Part shown: positions 45,446 to 54,480 of the stretch, one piece after another
How the letters are laid out: each line of letters starts with the position of its first letter
Numbering within the stretch: the stretch's first letter is position 1
From: Sphingomonas zeae
GTDB lineage: Bacteria; Pseudomonadota; Alphaproteobacteria; Sphingomonadales; Sphingomonadaceae
Length of the DNA stretch: 64,000 nt
Assembly (NCBI RefSeq): GCF_014197135.1
Contig: NZ_JACIFA010000006.1
Location: 197,706 to 261,705, forward strand
Direction of reading: 5' to 3'
Translations under genes and position numbers: made by a program
Notes under the pieces: model-generated
What the model saw: the letters and a program-made list of their open reading frames with translations, nothing else
Databases searched by the model: none
Told to the model about the DNA's origin: nothing

Positions 45446-46224
45446 TCAAAGCCGCGCCTTGAAGGCCAGGAACAGCGTGCGGCCGACCACATAATACACG
45501 CCGTTGTTCGTCACGCCCGCGGTCCCGCCGATGATCGGCGGCGCCTTGTCCGTCAGGTTGTTGACGCCACCGCGCAGTTCGAACCGATCGCTCACGCGCA
45601 GCGACGCCGAGAGATCGAAATAGTCGTAGCCGGGCGCGCCAGCGGTGCTCGACGCCGGATTGGTGACGACGCTGCTGTCGCGCATCGGGCTGGTGTGCCT
45701 CCAGCGGCCGGTGATGGCCAGTCCGCCCGACTGGATCGCCAGCGACTGGACATGTTTCCACCGCGGATAGCTGGTTCGTCGAACTGATCGTCCCGGCATT
45801 GTCCTGGAACGGGCTGTCCGGCAGCGTCTGGATTTCGAACTTGTCCGGATAGCTGACATAGCTGTTCAACGTAACCGCCCCCTGGCTACCCAGCGCGGAT
45901 ACCGGCACCCGCCAGTTGAGCTGGGCGTCGACACCCGCGGTGCGATAGCCGCCCAGGTTCAGATAGGGCTGCTGCACGGCGGTGAAGATGCCGTTCGGCG
46001 CACGCTGGAACAAGGTGCAGAAATAGTTGGTCGGATCGAAATTCGTGTTCGAGCCATCGCCGTTGAAGCATTTCTGCAGGGAAGTGAGTGCGCCCAGCGG
46101 CGCGATCGCGTCCTTGATGCGGATGCTGTAATAATCGACCGATAGGTTGATCCCCCGCAGGGCCGGCGCCTCGAAGGGCGAACTGAGGACCGCCCCGACC
46201 GTGAAGGTATCGGCGGTTTCCGGC
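45446..46224 (-). pseudogene. TonB-dependent receptor: 3' fragment, truncated and frameshifted
   Basis: The C-terminal barrel of a TonB-dependent receptor. The upstream part reads ETADTFTVGAVLSSPF, LRGINLSVDYYSIRIKDAI, then YRTAGVDAQLNWRVPVSALG. At about 45770 one extra base shifts the frame: NQLSAVET replaces the NQ-YPRWKHVQS expected from the next frame. The second frame continues through YDYFDLSASLRVSDRFELRGGVNNLTDK to GRTLFLAFKARL and stop. The 5' two-thirds, including the plug, are missing because the IS21-family element begins at 46225. The gene is dead. Confidence 0.85.
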
Positions 46225-46384
46225 TGTCAACCGGCGCGGGATGTTGACCCCCGATCGGCGCCCAACATTGACCCCGCTATGGCGAGCCTGATGATGGAGC
46301 CGAGGAACGTCGGCATGGGTGTGCGACGGCGGAGGGTGTAGCCCGGAGCCGACGCACACCCATGCCGATTGCATCTTTTCGCCG

Positions 46385-47119
46385 TCAGGCGGCTTCGCGG
46401 CTTTTGAACCGCCAGCTCTCGTTGCCAGTTTCGACGATGTCGCAGTGGTGGGTCAGCCGGTCGAGCAGCGCGGTGGTCATTTTCGCGTCGCCGAACACGC
46501 TGGGCCATTCTCCGAACGCGAGGTTGGTGGTGACCACGATCGAGGTCTGCTCGTAAAGGCGGCTGACCAGGTGGAACAGCAACTGCCCGCCCGACTGCGC
46601 GAACGGCAGATAGCCGAGCTCGTCGAGGATCACGAGATCGAGCCGCGAGAGATGTTCGGCGATCCGGCCGGCCCGACCGGCACGGCTTTCCGCTTCGAGC
46701 CGGTTCACCAGATCGATGGTGTTGTAGTATCTGACCCTGGCGCCGGTCCGCACACAGGAGCGCCCGATCGCGATGGCGAGGTGCGTCTTGCCCGTGCCGG
46801 TGCCGCCGACCAGAACGGCATTGCGCTGGCTGGCGAGGAACGCGCCGGTGGCAAGATCACGGACCAGGCCCTCGTTGATCGGCGTCGCAGTAAAATCGAA
46901 CCCGGTAATGTCCTTTGCCAGCGGCAGCTTGGCGATCGTCATCTGGTATTTGATCGAGCGCGCCTGCTTCTCGTCGATCTCGGCTTTCAGCAGATCGCCT
47001 ACCACGCGGCCGGGGGCATGCTGCCGCTTCACCGCGTCGGAGATCACCTCGTCATAGGCGTGCCGCATGCCGACAAGCTTCAGCGTCCCCATCATCTCCA
47101 GGATCTCGTGGCGTTCCAT
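46385..47119 (-). CDS. istB: IS21-family helper ATPase IstB
   Basis: A 244-residue AAA+ ATPase. Walker A is [15 protein letters not shown] and Walker B is [12 protein letters not shown]. The N-terminal region ([17 protein letters not shown]) is the standard IstB lead. It directs the transposase IstA to the target. It starts inside the end of istA (68-base overlap), consistent with coupled translation. Confidence 0.94.
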   Translation of the reverse strand: MERHEILEMMGTLKLVGMRHAYDEVISDAVKRQHAPGRVVGDLLKAEIDEKQARSIKYQMTIAKLPLAKDITGFDFTATPINEGLVRDLATGAFLASQRNAVLVGGTGTGKTHLAIAIGRSCVRTGARVRYYNTIDLVNRLEAESRAGRAGRIAEHLSRLDLVILDELGYLPFAQSGGQLLFHLVSRLYEQTSIVVTTNLAFGEWPSVFGDAKMTTALLDRLTHHCDIVETGNESWRFKSREAA

Positions 47120-48617
47120 AAAATCTCCTCAGGCTGTCATATCGGGCGCAGTCGGCGATCGGCTCATGGACGAGCCGCAGCGCCTCGGGCGTGGCGATGG
47201 TCAGCGGCGGCATTGGCTCGCGCTGACGAGTCAGGATGTTGAGCACGACGTCGCGGCTGACCGTGCCGCCAGCGAGCGCCTCGGCACAGGCGGCCTCGAC
47301 CGCATCCAGCCCATCGGTCGTCACCGCGCTCAGGATGCCGACCATCTGGCGATCGCCATCGGCATGGCCGCCGAGGCGTCGCCGTGTCCGCTCGATCGCG
47401 GGCGGAAGCGGCCAGTCCTTGAACGGCGCGCCGTTGCGCAACGCGCCAGGCTTTCTCGCCAGCACCGGCACGTAATGCCAGGGATCATAGATCGTCTGCT
47501 CGCGCCCGAACCGGCGGATATGCTCGCCGACGATCTCGCCGTCCTGGCGGATGACGATCCGGTCAGCATAGGCATGGATCTCGACCGGTCGCCCGGCGGC
47601 TGCAGCGTGCACCGAGTATTTGTTGTAATCGAACCGCACCAGCAGCGTCTTCGATACCGACGCCGGCAGCGCATGGAAGCCGTCGAACGGACCGCGATAG
47701 GCGATCAGCGCGGGGCGGTCGGCCGCCTCGAACACCTCCCAGACGGTGCGATCCTTCAACTCGGGATGCGCCGCCTGCTTCGACCGCGCGACGCAGCGAT
47801 CCTCCAGCCAGGCGTTCATCTCGGCATAGCTTTTGAACCGCAGCCGCGGCGTGAAGAAGCGTTCACGCACCAGCCCGACCTGATTCTCGACCTGTCCCTT
47901 CTCCCAGCCCGACGCCGGCGTGCAAGCCACCGGCTCGACCAGATAATGGCCGCACATCTGCTCGAAGCGGCGGTTATATTTACGCTCCCGCCCGACGAAG
48001 ATCGCATCGACCGCCGTCTTCATATTGTCATAGATACCGCGCTGGCAGGCGCCGCCAAAGAACGCGAACGCGCGGTCATGCGCGTCGAACACCATCTCCT
48101 GGCTCTCGCGCGGATACGCCCGCACGTAGAACATCCGGCTGTGGCAAAGCCGCATATGCGCCACCTTCACCGTCGTCGTGACGCCTGCGATCACGACGAT
48201 CTCATGGCTCCAGTCGAACTGGTACGCCTCGCCTGGCGCGAAGCTCAGCGGCACATACGCAGCCGCTGTCGCGACCGATCGCTCGCGGTGCCACGCCGCC
48301 GCATAGCGCCGGACCGCGTCGTAACCGCCGCCATAGCCGAGCCCCTGCAACTCCTCGAACACGCGGATCATCGTCAGGCGCTCGCGCCGCGCCTTCCGAT
48401 CGTTCGTCTCCAGCAGCCGATCCAGATCGGCCGTCCATGGCCCCAGCTTCGGCAGCGGCTGCACGCTGCGCTCGTAAGCGAACGCCGTCTCCCCCGAGCG
48501 CAGCACCTTCCTGACCGTGTTCCGCGACACGCCTAGGTCGCGCACGATCTCCTTGATCGACTTGCCCTTGACGAAAAACTCGCGCCGGATGCGCGCCACT
48601 GTCTCCACGACCAGCAT
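47052..48617 (-). CDS. istA: IS21-family transposase IstA
   Basis: A 521-residue transposase. The N-terminal helix-turn-helix is [24 protein letters not shown]. The rve/DDE catalytic core lies at about residues 120-300, including [28 protein letters not shown] and [19 protein letters not shown], followed by a C-terminal beta domain ([13 protein letters not shown]). It is uninterrupted, so the element may be active. Confidence 0.94.
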   Translation of the reverse strand: MLVVETVARIRREFFVKGKSIKEIVRDLGVSRNTVRKVLRSGETAFAYERSVQPLPKLGPWTADLDRLLETNDRKARRERLTMIRVFEELQGLGYGGGYDAVRRYAAAWHRERSVATAAAYVPLSFAPGEAYQFDWSHEIVVIAGVTTTVKVAHMRLCHSRMFYVRAYPRESQEMVFDAHDRAFAFFGGACQRGIYDNMKTAVDAIFVGRERKYNRRFEQMCGHYLVEPVACTPASGWEKGQVENQVGLVRERFFTPRLRFKSYAEMNAWLEDRCVARSKQAAHPELKDRTVWEVFEAADRPALIAYRGPFDGFHALPASVSKTLLVRFDYNKYSVHAAAAGRPVEIHAYADRIVIRQDGEIVGEHIRRFGREQTIYDPWHYVPVLARKPGALRNGAPFKDWPLPPAIERTRRRLGGHADGDRQMVGILSAVTTDGLDAVEAACAEALAGGTVSRDVVLNILTRQREPMPPLTIATPEALRLVHEPIADCARYDSLRRFYGTPRDPGDDGDAEACRHAARL

Positions 48618-48741
48618 CTCCCACCCGCCCCCGCCGCAAAACGACGAGGCGTGAACCGCATCCGTTCAGGGGGTCAATTTTGGAAGCCGATCAGCCCCGA
48701 ACGGGGTCAATATTGCAGGCCGATTCACAGCCATTCGCGCG

Positions 48742-49479
48742 CTACGCGACCTGACGTCTCCCGATCCACTGCAGCACCAGTGTCGCTATCAGTGTAACCC
48801 CGAGAACCAGCGCCATCGCGTCGACGCCGGTCTGTCGCCCGAGCACCCACAGGAGCGCGAGCGCGGTGAGGAACATCGGCAGGGCGAGGATGCGGCGCAG
48901 CGAGGCCATCCAGGGGCCAGGGCTGGGGAGCCGGTCGCGGAGCGCGGGGATGTATCCGATGGCAAGGAAGGGCAGTGCGATCCCGAGCCCGAACCCGGCG
49001 AACACAAGGAGCGCGGCGGGAGCGGGGAGCATGATCGCGGCGCCGAGGGCCGCGCCCATGAACGGCCCCGAACAGGGGGTGGCGACGAACGCGGCGAGCG
49101 CGCCGGTCGCGAATGCGCCGACATGACCGGCGCGGCCGGCGAAAGCCGGGGTGGGCAATTCGTAGAGACCGGCGAGGTTGAAGGCGAGCGCGGCGAACAG
49201 GACGGCCAGGGCGCCCACGACGACCGGGTTCTGAAGCTGGAACGCCCATCCGAAGGCAGCGCCGGAGGCGCGCAGCGCGATCAGGGCGGCGCCGAGCGCG
49301 AGGCAGACGGTGACGACGCCGGCGGTATAGGCGAGCGCCTCGCGCCGCGCCGCTGCGGGCGAGGTTCCGGTGCGGGCGAGTCCGAGGGCTTTCAAGGACA
49401 GGATGGGAAACACGCAGGGCATGACGTTGAGGATCAGGCCGCCCAGCACCGCGCCGAGGAAAGCGAGCAGCGTCGTCAC
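48742..49479 (-). CDS. DsbD/CcdA-type membrane electron-transfer protein, no thioredoxin domain
   Basis: A 245-residue polytopic membrane protein corresponding to the central domain of DsbD. The two redox cysteines are in LNVMPCVFPILSLKAL (TM1) and FVATPCSGPFMGAALG (TM4), each next to proline as in DsbD. Neither the N-terminal alpha domain nor the C-terminal thioredoxin domain is present. The frame ends IGRRQVA at a TAG only 12 bases from the IS21-family end, so the original gene may have been longer. It is the last gene of the TetR-headed operon and would carry reductant to periplasmic partners. Confidence 0.8.
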   Translation of the reverse strand: MTTLLAFLGAVLGGLILNVMPCVFPILSLKALGLARTGTSPAAARREALAYTAGVVTVCLALGAALIALRASGAAFGWAFQLQNPVVVGALAVLFAALAFNLAGLYELPTPAFAGRAGHVGAFATGALAAFVATPCSGPFMGAALGAAIMLPAPAALLVFAGFGLGIALPFLAIGYIPALRDRLPSPGPWMASLRRILALPMFLTALALLWVLGRQTGVDAMALVLGVTLIATLVLQWIGRRQVA

Positions 49480-49492
49480 GCAGACCGGCCCG

Positions 49493-49933
49493 TCACAGCG
49501 TTACTCCGATCACGACCATGAGGAGGGCGTAGACGGCCCCGGCGATCTTCGCGCCGCCCATGAGGCGAGCGGATCGGCCATCGCGCCTGCGGTGCCATGT
49601 CCTGTCGATCCCGGTTCGCAGCGAGAGGATGCCGTCGACGGCAAGGACGGAGCCCATAGCGAAGATGAGGAGGGTCAGCCATTTGCTGAAGCGCAGCGGG
49701 CTCATCGAGGTCAGGACGAAGGCGCTTATCAGCACCATCATGAGGATGCCGGTGACAGCGCCGGCAAGGTCGAAGAGGCCGCGCACCCGGCCGGGATCGA
49801 GCCGACCGGCAGGCGGGCGCAGCAGCACCATGGGTCGCCGGCAGCTTCGGCACGGCTCGATGCGGGAGCCGGCGGGGAAGGGCGGCAGATCGGCTTTGCA
49901 GCATTCGCACGAGGCGCGGGCACGGCCCATCAT
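49493..49933 (-). CDS. Zinc-ribbon plus membrane-helix protein, unknown function
   Basis: A 146-residue protein. An N-terminal zinc ribbon is formed by CECC and CRSC (two CxxC pairs, residues about 9-31). Three hydrophobic segments follow (LFDLAGAVTGILMMVLISAFVL, WLTLLIFAMGSVLAV, IAGAVYALLMVVIGV). It starts 2 bases after the upstream small gene and ends 13 bases before the DsbD-like gene. I do not recognise a named family. Confidence 0.7.
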   Translation of the reverse strand: MMGRARASCECCKADLPPFPAGSRIEPCRSCRRPMVLLRPPAGRLDPGRVRGLFDLAGAVTGILMMVLISAFVLTSMSPLRFSKWLTLLIFAMGSVLAVDGILSLRTGIDRTWHRRRDGRSARLMGGAKIAGAVYALLMVVIGVTL

Positions 49934-49935
49934 GT

Positions 49936-50142
49936 TCACGCCGCGATCGCCTCGACATGCCATACCTCGATCGCGCCTTGCGGAGTGCGCACCCCGGCGA
50001 TCCGAACCGTTCCGGTAAGGTAAGGCCGCACGTCGGCCGAGCAGTCGAGCCGCCACCACATGCCGTCGCGGTCGCGCAGAAGCAGTCCGCGGGGGGCATG
50101 TTCGACGGTGCCTTCGAGGCCGTGGGGGAGGGTGGCGTTCAT
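49936..50142 (-). CDS. Small DUF5818-like (OB-like) protein
   Basis: A 68-residue protein with a compact beta pattern (GTVEHAPRGLLLRDRDGMWW, RLDCSADVRPYLTGTVRIAGVR) resembling the small DUF5818 proteins found in sphingomonads. The domain assignment is tentative. It is coupled to the preceding Cys-rich gene by an ATGA overlap. Confidence 0.6.
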   Translation of the reverse strand: MNATLPHGLEGTVEHAPRGLLLRDRDGMWWRLDCSADVRPYLTGTVRIAGVRTPQGAIEVWHVEAIAA

Positions 50143-50432
50143 GGCGATATCCTGTCGGCGCCTTCGTCCGGCTCGAGGTCGCCTCGTGCGTCGGAGGTCC
50201 CGCGGAAACATTCCGCGACACAGTGAAGCAGCTCGCCGCCACGGTGAAGAAAGGGGCGGCCGTTCATGCAGACGGTCTCGTGGGCGAGACGGCGGCAGGG
50301 TTTGCCTGAGCGATCGACGAACCCGCACGGCACCGCGAGCGGGGCAGGCGGCGCCTGGGGCGCGACACTGGCCACATCGTCATCGTCGGTAGCCGGGTCG
50401 GGTTCGCGGAAGAAGTCATGCTGGCGGTCCAT
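50139..50432 (-). CDS. Small cysteine-containing protein, unknown function
   Basis: A 97-residue soluble protein. The first 30 residues are acidic and Pro-rich. The middle has five cysteines spaced as in a metal site (CGFVDRSGKPC, ETVCMNGRPF, LLHCVAEC). No family recognised. It overlaps the next gene by 4 bases (ATGA) and follows the CsgG-like gene with a 73-base gap. Confidence 0.6.
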   Translation of the reverse strand: MDRQHDFFREPDPATDDDDVASVAPQAPPAPLAVPCGFVDRSGKPCRRLAHETVCMNGRPFLHRGGELLHCVAECFRGTSDARGDLEPDEGADRISP

Positions 50433-50505
50433 TGGCGGGTCATCCGGGTGAGGGGGACAGGGACGGACCGAAGTCCGTCCCCGCCGCTCTCCCTCTTCTC
50501 TCCCG

Positions 50506-51363
50506 TCAGTTGCGGGCCGACGCGACCACGGGCGCGGGGGTGACAGGCGCACCGGACGCAGCGGCGGGTGTGACCGGCTGCCCGACGCCCGGGGCAGGCG
50601 CTGGAGCAGCGACGGCGATACGGGCCTGCGCCGAAGTCGTGAGCTTGCGGAAGGCATCGAGGAGCGCAAGGCTGGTGACCTTGCCGATGTCGGTCGAGGT
50701 GTAGCTGCCGCCGAGTGCACCGATACCGGCATTGGCAAGGATGCCCCCGCCCAGGATCGAGAGATCCTTCTTGCGCGCCGAGCCGGTCGCGATGGCCTGC
50801 TGGAGCCCGGTCTTGACCTCCACCAGCGTCAGCATGGTCTGGCTTTCCATCTTCTTGGTGCGAAGGCCGAGACCGCCTGGCAGGAGCCCGCCGACCAAAC
50901 CGCCGGCGCCGCCCGCGTTGTTGTCGCTGTAGATGACCTTGGCGGTCAGCATGTAATCGGCCGCGCGCAGCGAGGCGGTGTTGCGCGCGCCCGCGACCGA
51001 ACCGCCGGCGGCAAGCTCGCGCTCGCGCTGGAGCGCGTCGAACCCTTCGCCGCGATCGACGACGTAGAAGCAGCCCGACTGTGCGACGAGCAGCTTGAGG
51101 AGCGGCAGCGGATCGACGCGCGCGCTGCCCCCGCCGTTCTGTGCCTCGGCCAGACGCATGAAGGCCCGCATGGTGGGCGGCAGGTCGTCGGCGGGTGCCG
51201 CGGCACTGCGCTCCTCGACCAGCGCGACGGTGCCGAGCGGGGCGGCGCAACGCGGCACCTCGGATGCCTCGTCGACGCCGGTGCCGCCCTTCCCGAGCTT
51301 CTGGGCGGTCGCGGGAGCGGTGAGGACGGCCAGGAGGCCGAGAGCGGATATGAGGGTTCGCAT
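50506..51363 (-). CDS. CsgG/HfaB-like secreted protein
   Basis: A 285-residue exported protein with a signal peptide (MRTLISALGLLAVLTAPATAQ) but no lipobox Cys at the cleavage point. The body resembles CsgG/HfaB proteins: LLVAQSGCFYVVDRGEGFDALQRE, ADYMLTAKVIYSDNN, LTLVEVKTGLQQAIATGSARKKD and a Gly-rich segment GGGILANAGIGALGGSYT. In known members this fold forms outer-membrane secretion pores or envelope anchors. The tail is Ala/Pro-rich. I start at the second ATG (51363), preceded by AAGGAG. Confidence 0.72.
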   Translation of the reverse strand: MRTLISALGLLAVLTAPATAQKLGKGGTGVDEASEVPRCAAPLGTVALVEERSAAAPADDLPPTMRAFMRLAEAQNGGGSARVDPLPLLKLLVAQSGCFYVVDRGEGFDALQRERELAAGGSVAGARNTASLRAADYMLTAKVIYSDNNAGGAGGLVGGLLPGGLGLRTKKMESQTMLTLVEVKTGLQQAIATGSARKKDLSILGGGILANAGIGALGGSYTSTDIGKVTSLALLDAFRKLTTSAQARIAVAAPAPAPGVGQPVTPAAASGAPVTPAPVVASARN

Positions 51364-51377
51364 GGTGTCAGTCTCCT

Positions 51378-51896
51378 TCATCGGGTCATGGGGGTCGCGA
51401 GCGTGACGCCCGGAGGCGCGAGGAGCGCGGCGACACGGTCACGCACCTCGGAAAATGTCGGCTGGACGGAGCCGGGGATGCGGATGGTGGCGTAGCCGGC
51501 ACCGGCGGTCATCGCGTCGCGGCGGGCATCGCGGATGGGATTGTGGGTCCGGTCATCGACCTCGATCAGCGCGAGGATGTTGCCCGTGGCGCGGTCCTGC
51601 GCGACGAAATCGACGATCTTCTGCGAGAAGGCGTTGCGGTCGCCGATGTGGCGCTTGCGGCCGGGGAGCGCGGGGACGGCGAGCAGCGCGCCCATCGCGA
51701 CCTGCGCGTGGATGCGGCAATGCGGCAGCGCGCGTTCGAGCGCGTCGAGCATCGCCGCCTCGCGGGACGTGAGGAAGCGCCTGGCGACCGGGCGAAGCGG
51801 ACCGAACCGGCGTCCGCCGCGAGCGAGGCCGAAGGCGATCCGGGCGAGCAGCACCAGCGCGCCGATCGCGACGTAGAGGGCGATGATCTTTCCCAT
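51378..51896 (-). CDS. DUF2726 protein with N-terminal membrane anchor
   Basis: A 172-residue protein. One N-terminal helix (IIALYVAIGALVLLARIAFGLA) is followed by a DUF2726 domain: FLTSREAAMLDALERALPHCRIHAQVAMGAL, AFSQKIVDFVAQDRATGNILALIEVDDRTHN, RDAMTAGAGYATIRIP. The DFV...IEVDD arrangement is like the acidic core of restriction-endonuclease-fold domains, and the family often occurs on mobile elements. The activity is unproven. It lies between the CsgG-like and TraD-like genes with small gaps. Confidence 0.75.
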   Translation of the reverse strand: MGKIIALYVAIGALVLLARIAFGLARGGRRFGPLRPVARRFLTSREAAMLDALERALPHCRIHAQVAMGALLAVPALPGRKRHIGDRNAFSQKIVDFVAQDRATGNILALIEVDDRTHNPIRDARRDAMTAGAGYATIRIPGSVQPTFSEVRDRVAALLAPPGVTLATPMTR

Positions 51897-51900
51897 CGGC

Positions 51901-53256
51901 TCAACCCCCCGGTGTTGCCGCGTTCGCCGCGCCAGTAGCCCCCCCGGGCTCCGACGCAGGCGCAGTCTGCCATGTTTGGCGCTGCATGTCTTGTCTCTCG
52001 ATCCCTGGGGTGATGGCGGCGTCGTCGATGGCGGAAAGCCGATCCTCGGCCTTTGCCATCCACTCCGTTTCGAGGCGGAGCCGTTCGGGCGAGTTGGTCG
52101 GCTCATCGAAGACGATCCAGCCCAGGCCGGCGATCGCGGCGACACCCGCGACTATGAAACCGCGCTGGATGCGGCGGTGTCGCCGATCGCCATGATCTGC
52201 ATCGAGCCCTGCGGGCGTCTCATCGACCGGGTAGTAAGTCGGCCGGGCTTCGAGGGCGGCGATGCGCTCGGTGAGCGCGCGCAGAGCCTCGTCCCCGCCG
52301 GGGGCAGGTAGCGCAGCGAGTTCGCGCGCCCGCCGCGGGCTTGCGAACAGTTCGTCGTCGAGGCTGGTGTCGACGGGGCCGGCAGGCTCGGTTTCACGGA
52401 TGGCTTCGGCCTGCTCCTCGTCGTGGGGCCTATCGTCGTCCTGCGCGGTGCCCGACCGCGCGAAGGCAACGATCTCGGCGGGCGGACGGGATGTCGGCGC
52501 CTCGTCTACCCCGATCCCGTCGAAATCGATGGTGAGCGTGAGGTTCGGGTTTTCCGGCAGCGGCAGGGCGAGCTGGTGACGGGCGTCGTCGTCGAGACCG
52601 TCGGCGTGCTCCAGGAAGAGCATTTCTCCGACGCTGTGCCAGTGCAGCGTCCGTCCGGTCAGACGTGCGTGGAGAGCGCGGGCGAGGACGTTGTACGAGC
52701 CGTAGCGCGACACGAACAGAACCGAGTCGGCCTCGAGGTCCAGCCATCGGCGCACCGACATGAACCGGCAATGGTCGGGGGCGACGATCAGGTCGTCGGC
52801 CAGTTCGCGCAACACTTTGAGGACCGACCAGGTCAGCGTCGCGGCTGCGCTCTCGTCGCCGGGAATGTTCCTTAGCCGGGAACGCGCCTCGGAGTGGCCA
52901 AGCGTGCGCAGCGCGTCGGCCGCGTTATCGAGCCAACCGTGGCTGAAAAGCGTATCGGCCAGGATCGGGCGTGCTGCCAGTTGCACCGGGTCGCACATGA
53001 GGGCGGGCAGCATGGCTCGCGCGGCCGCCTCGCAATCGTCCCGCGAGCCATGATCGGCCTGGAAGTCGTAGTTGCCGAGCGCGAGATCGATATGGGTGTC
53101 GCCTTTGGCGAAGAAGCGCTTCGCGATGGCGTCGCCGCGATCGAGGATGACGAGGCGGTTGCCGCGTCGGGCATGACGGACATGCGCCGCGAGCAGGTCG
53201 GAGGGGATCGAACTTGCGTCGCCGTCGAGAACGGTGATGCCGGTGAGCGCGCTCAT
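51901..53256 (-). CDS. TraD-like protein lacking Walker A, with C-terminal membrane helix
   Basis: A 451-residue protein. Residues about 5-205 follow the order of the TraD coupling-protein ATPase domain: RRGNRLVILDRGDAIAKRFF, then THIDLALGNYDFQADH, AAARAMLP, then FMSVRRWLDLEADSVLFVS (the FSIRxW...LFxS pattern of TraD). At the Walker A position, where TraD has GTTGAGKT, it reads GDASSIPSD, so nucleotide binding is probably lost. An acidic linker and one membrane helix (FIVAGVAAIAGLGWIVF, about 370-387) follow. The 247-residue protein from 54932-55675 is a paralogue. The homology call is by eye. Confidence 0.65.
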   Translation of the reverse strand: MSALTGITVLDGDASSIPSDLLAAHVRHARRGNRLVILDRGDAIAKRFFAKGDTHIDLALGNYDFQADHGSRDDCEAAARAMLPALMCDPVQLAARPILADTLFSHGWLDNAADALRTLGHSEARSRLRNIPGDESAAATLTWSVLKVLRELADDLIVAPDHCRFMSVRRWLDLEADSVLFVSRYGSYNVLARALHARLTGRTLHWHSVGEMLFLEHADGLDDDARHQLALPLPENPNLTLTIDFDGIGVDEAPTSRPPAEIVAFARSGTAQDDDRPHDEEQAEAIRETEPAGPVDTSLDDELFASPRRARELAALPAPGGDEALRALTERIAALEARPTYYPVDETPAGLDADHGDRRHRRIQRGFIVAGVAAIAGLGWIVFDEPTNSPERLRLETEWMAKAEDRLSAIDDAAITPGIERQDMQRQTWQTAPASEPGGATGAANAATPGG

Positions 53257-54035
53257 GCTCCCCTCCGATGTGCCGGATCGTTTCGGGGCTGGTCAACGGG
53301 CGCCGGGAGCCGTCGCACCGACAGGTTGCTGTCGGGTCCCAGACGCAGGTCCAGGACGTGTCCACGCCCGGGCGTGAAGGCCATGGTGCCGACAACCTCG
53401 TCGCGCACCGTGCCCTTGCCGAACAGGGCGGCATCGCCGGTCCATCGAGGTCCATGAATGAAATGGATGCGGTAGCGCCCGACGGGTGCCGGAACGGTGA
53501 CCCGCTCGTGCGCCCGGATGTGGACCGACAGGCGATGCTCGCCCGTGCCGGCATCGATCATCTGAACCACGCTATCGTTCCCCGAGCCTTGAAGCGTCAG
53601 GCTGCTGTTCACGCGTTTGAGGTCGAGCGACGGCGAGACGCTGACCGAGCCCGACGCCGGAAAGGCGGGGCGCGTCCACTTCGCGGCGATCGCGGCCGCA
53701 TGGTTGCCAAGCCATTCGCGATTGATGACGCCTAGTACCGCGGTCGAACCGAGCATGACGCTGGCGAGAAGGACGGCGATCGTGCGGTCCGGCTTTGCGC
53801 GCGCAGGTCGCCAGCGGCCGCGCTGATAGTCGTGCCCGCGATTGATTTCCTCGAACCAGGAAGGCTTGCTGGTGCCCGAGATCCAGCTGGCGCTGCCAAG
53901 CGGCACGGATTTCCTGAACCCGAACCGAAACAGTTCGAGCCGTCCTTTGCGGTCGTTCCACGTCGTACCACCGGGATCGAGCCCCTGACGCTTGCGATAG
54001 CGCTCGCGCATGTAGTCGCGGTCATCGATCCCCAT
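53253..54035 (-). CDS. Single-TM protein with C-terminal beta domain, unknown
   Basis: A 260-residue protein. The basic N-terminus (MGIDDRDYMRERYRKRQGL) is cytosolic. One membrane helix (TIAVLLASVMLGSTAVLGVI, about 97-116) leads to a periplasmic beta-rich region (VNSSLTLQGSGNDSVVQMID, HIRAHERVTVPAPVGRYRIHF, GHVLDLRLGPDSNLSVRRLP) that looks like a small Ig-like or carrier domain. No family recognised. It overlaps both neighbours (14 and 4 bases), so it is inside the operon. Confidence 0.7.
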   Translation of the reverse strand: MGIDDRDYMRERYRKRQGLDPGGTTWNDRKGRLELFRFGFRKSVPLGSASWISGTSKPSWFEEINRGHDYQRGRWRPARAKPDRTIAVLLASVMLGSTAVLGVINREWLGNHAAAIAAKWTRPAFPASGSVSVSPSLDLKRVNSSLTLQGSGNDSVVQMIDAGTGEHRLSVHIRAHERVTVPAPVGRYRIHFIHGPRWTGDAALFGKGTVRDEVVGTMAFTPGRGHVLDLRLGPDSNLSVRRLPAPVDQPRNDPAHRRGA

Positions 54036-54480
54036 GGGTGATCTCCGTGACGGTGTATGGTGTGCCGGGCGGGGAAGGTCGCAGTTCCTTGATGGCTGCG
54101 ATCCCGAGCGTGACGGCGGAGACAAGGCCGAGCAGCAGGAGGAGCAAGTGCCCCACTCCGAGCAGTTGGGTCAGCAGCGACGACCTGTCGTCCGGTGGTG
54201 GGGGTGAGGCGGCTATCCGGCCGCAAACGATGTCGTCATAGATTTGCGCAGTCGCTTCGAACCCGTCGGCGAGTTCCTCGTGACCGTCCGCCAGATCGGT
54301 CAATATGCGCCTGACATGATCGAGAGTGGCGAGTTCGTCGTCCTCTGTCTGGTCACGTCGCACCAGCATATTGGAGGCTGCGCGCAGGTCGACCAACATG
54401 GTGCGCAGGCCCGCCGCCAGTTCGCGAAAGTGAGGAGGAAGCTCGACAACCTCGGGATCGAGATCGGCCTGATAGATCAT
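54022..54480 (-). CDS. Helical protein with C-terminal membrane helix, unknown (copy 2)
   Basis: A 152-residue protein. Residues 1-90 are helical and acidic (LRTMLVDLRAASNMLVRRDQ, LDHVRRILTDLADGHEELAD). After a Pro-rich linker comes one long hydrophobic helix (SLLTQLLGVGHLLLLLLGLV). It has the same length and layout as the protein from 54477-54935. The stretch DGHEELADGFEATAQIYDD parallels AEHETTARDLDRLAISYQD in that protein, so the two are likely tandem duplicates. No family recognised. Confidence 0.7.
   Translation of the reverse strand: MIYQADLDPEVVELPPHFRELAAGLRTMLVDLRAASNMLVRRDQTEDDELATLDHVRRILTDLADGHEELADGFEATAQIYDDIVCGRIAASPPPPDDRSSLLTQLLGVGHLLLLLLGLVSAVTLGIAAIKELRPSPPGTPYTVTEITHGDR

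Larger units (their letters stand above)
46225..48729 (-). mobile_element. IS21-family insertion sequence, complete (2505 bp)
   Basis: The ends are related inverted sequences starting TGTCAACCGGC (left, 46225) and, on the other strand, TGTGAATCGGC (right, ending 48729). Each end carries two copies of TTGACCCC (46244-46251 and 46268-46275; inverted at 48670-48677 and 48703-48710), the multiple transposase sites typical of IS21. istA and istB are intact. The flanking bases (...CCGGC / GCCATT...) show no target duplication, and the two flanks belong to different genes. This suggests a deletion or recombination at the element after insertion. Confidence 0.85.
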
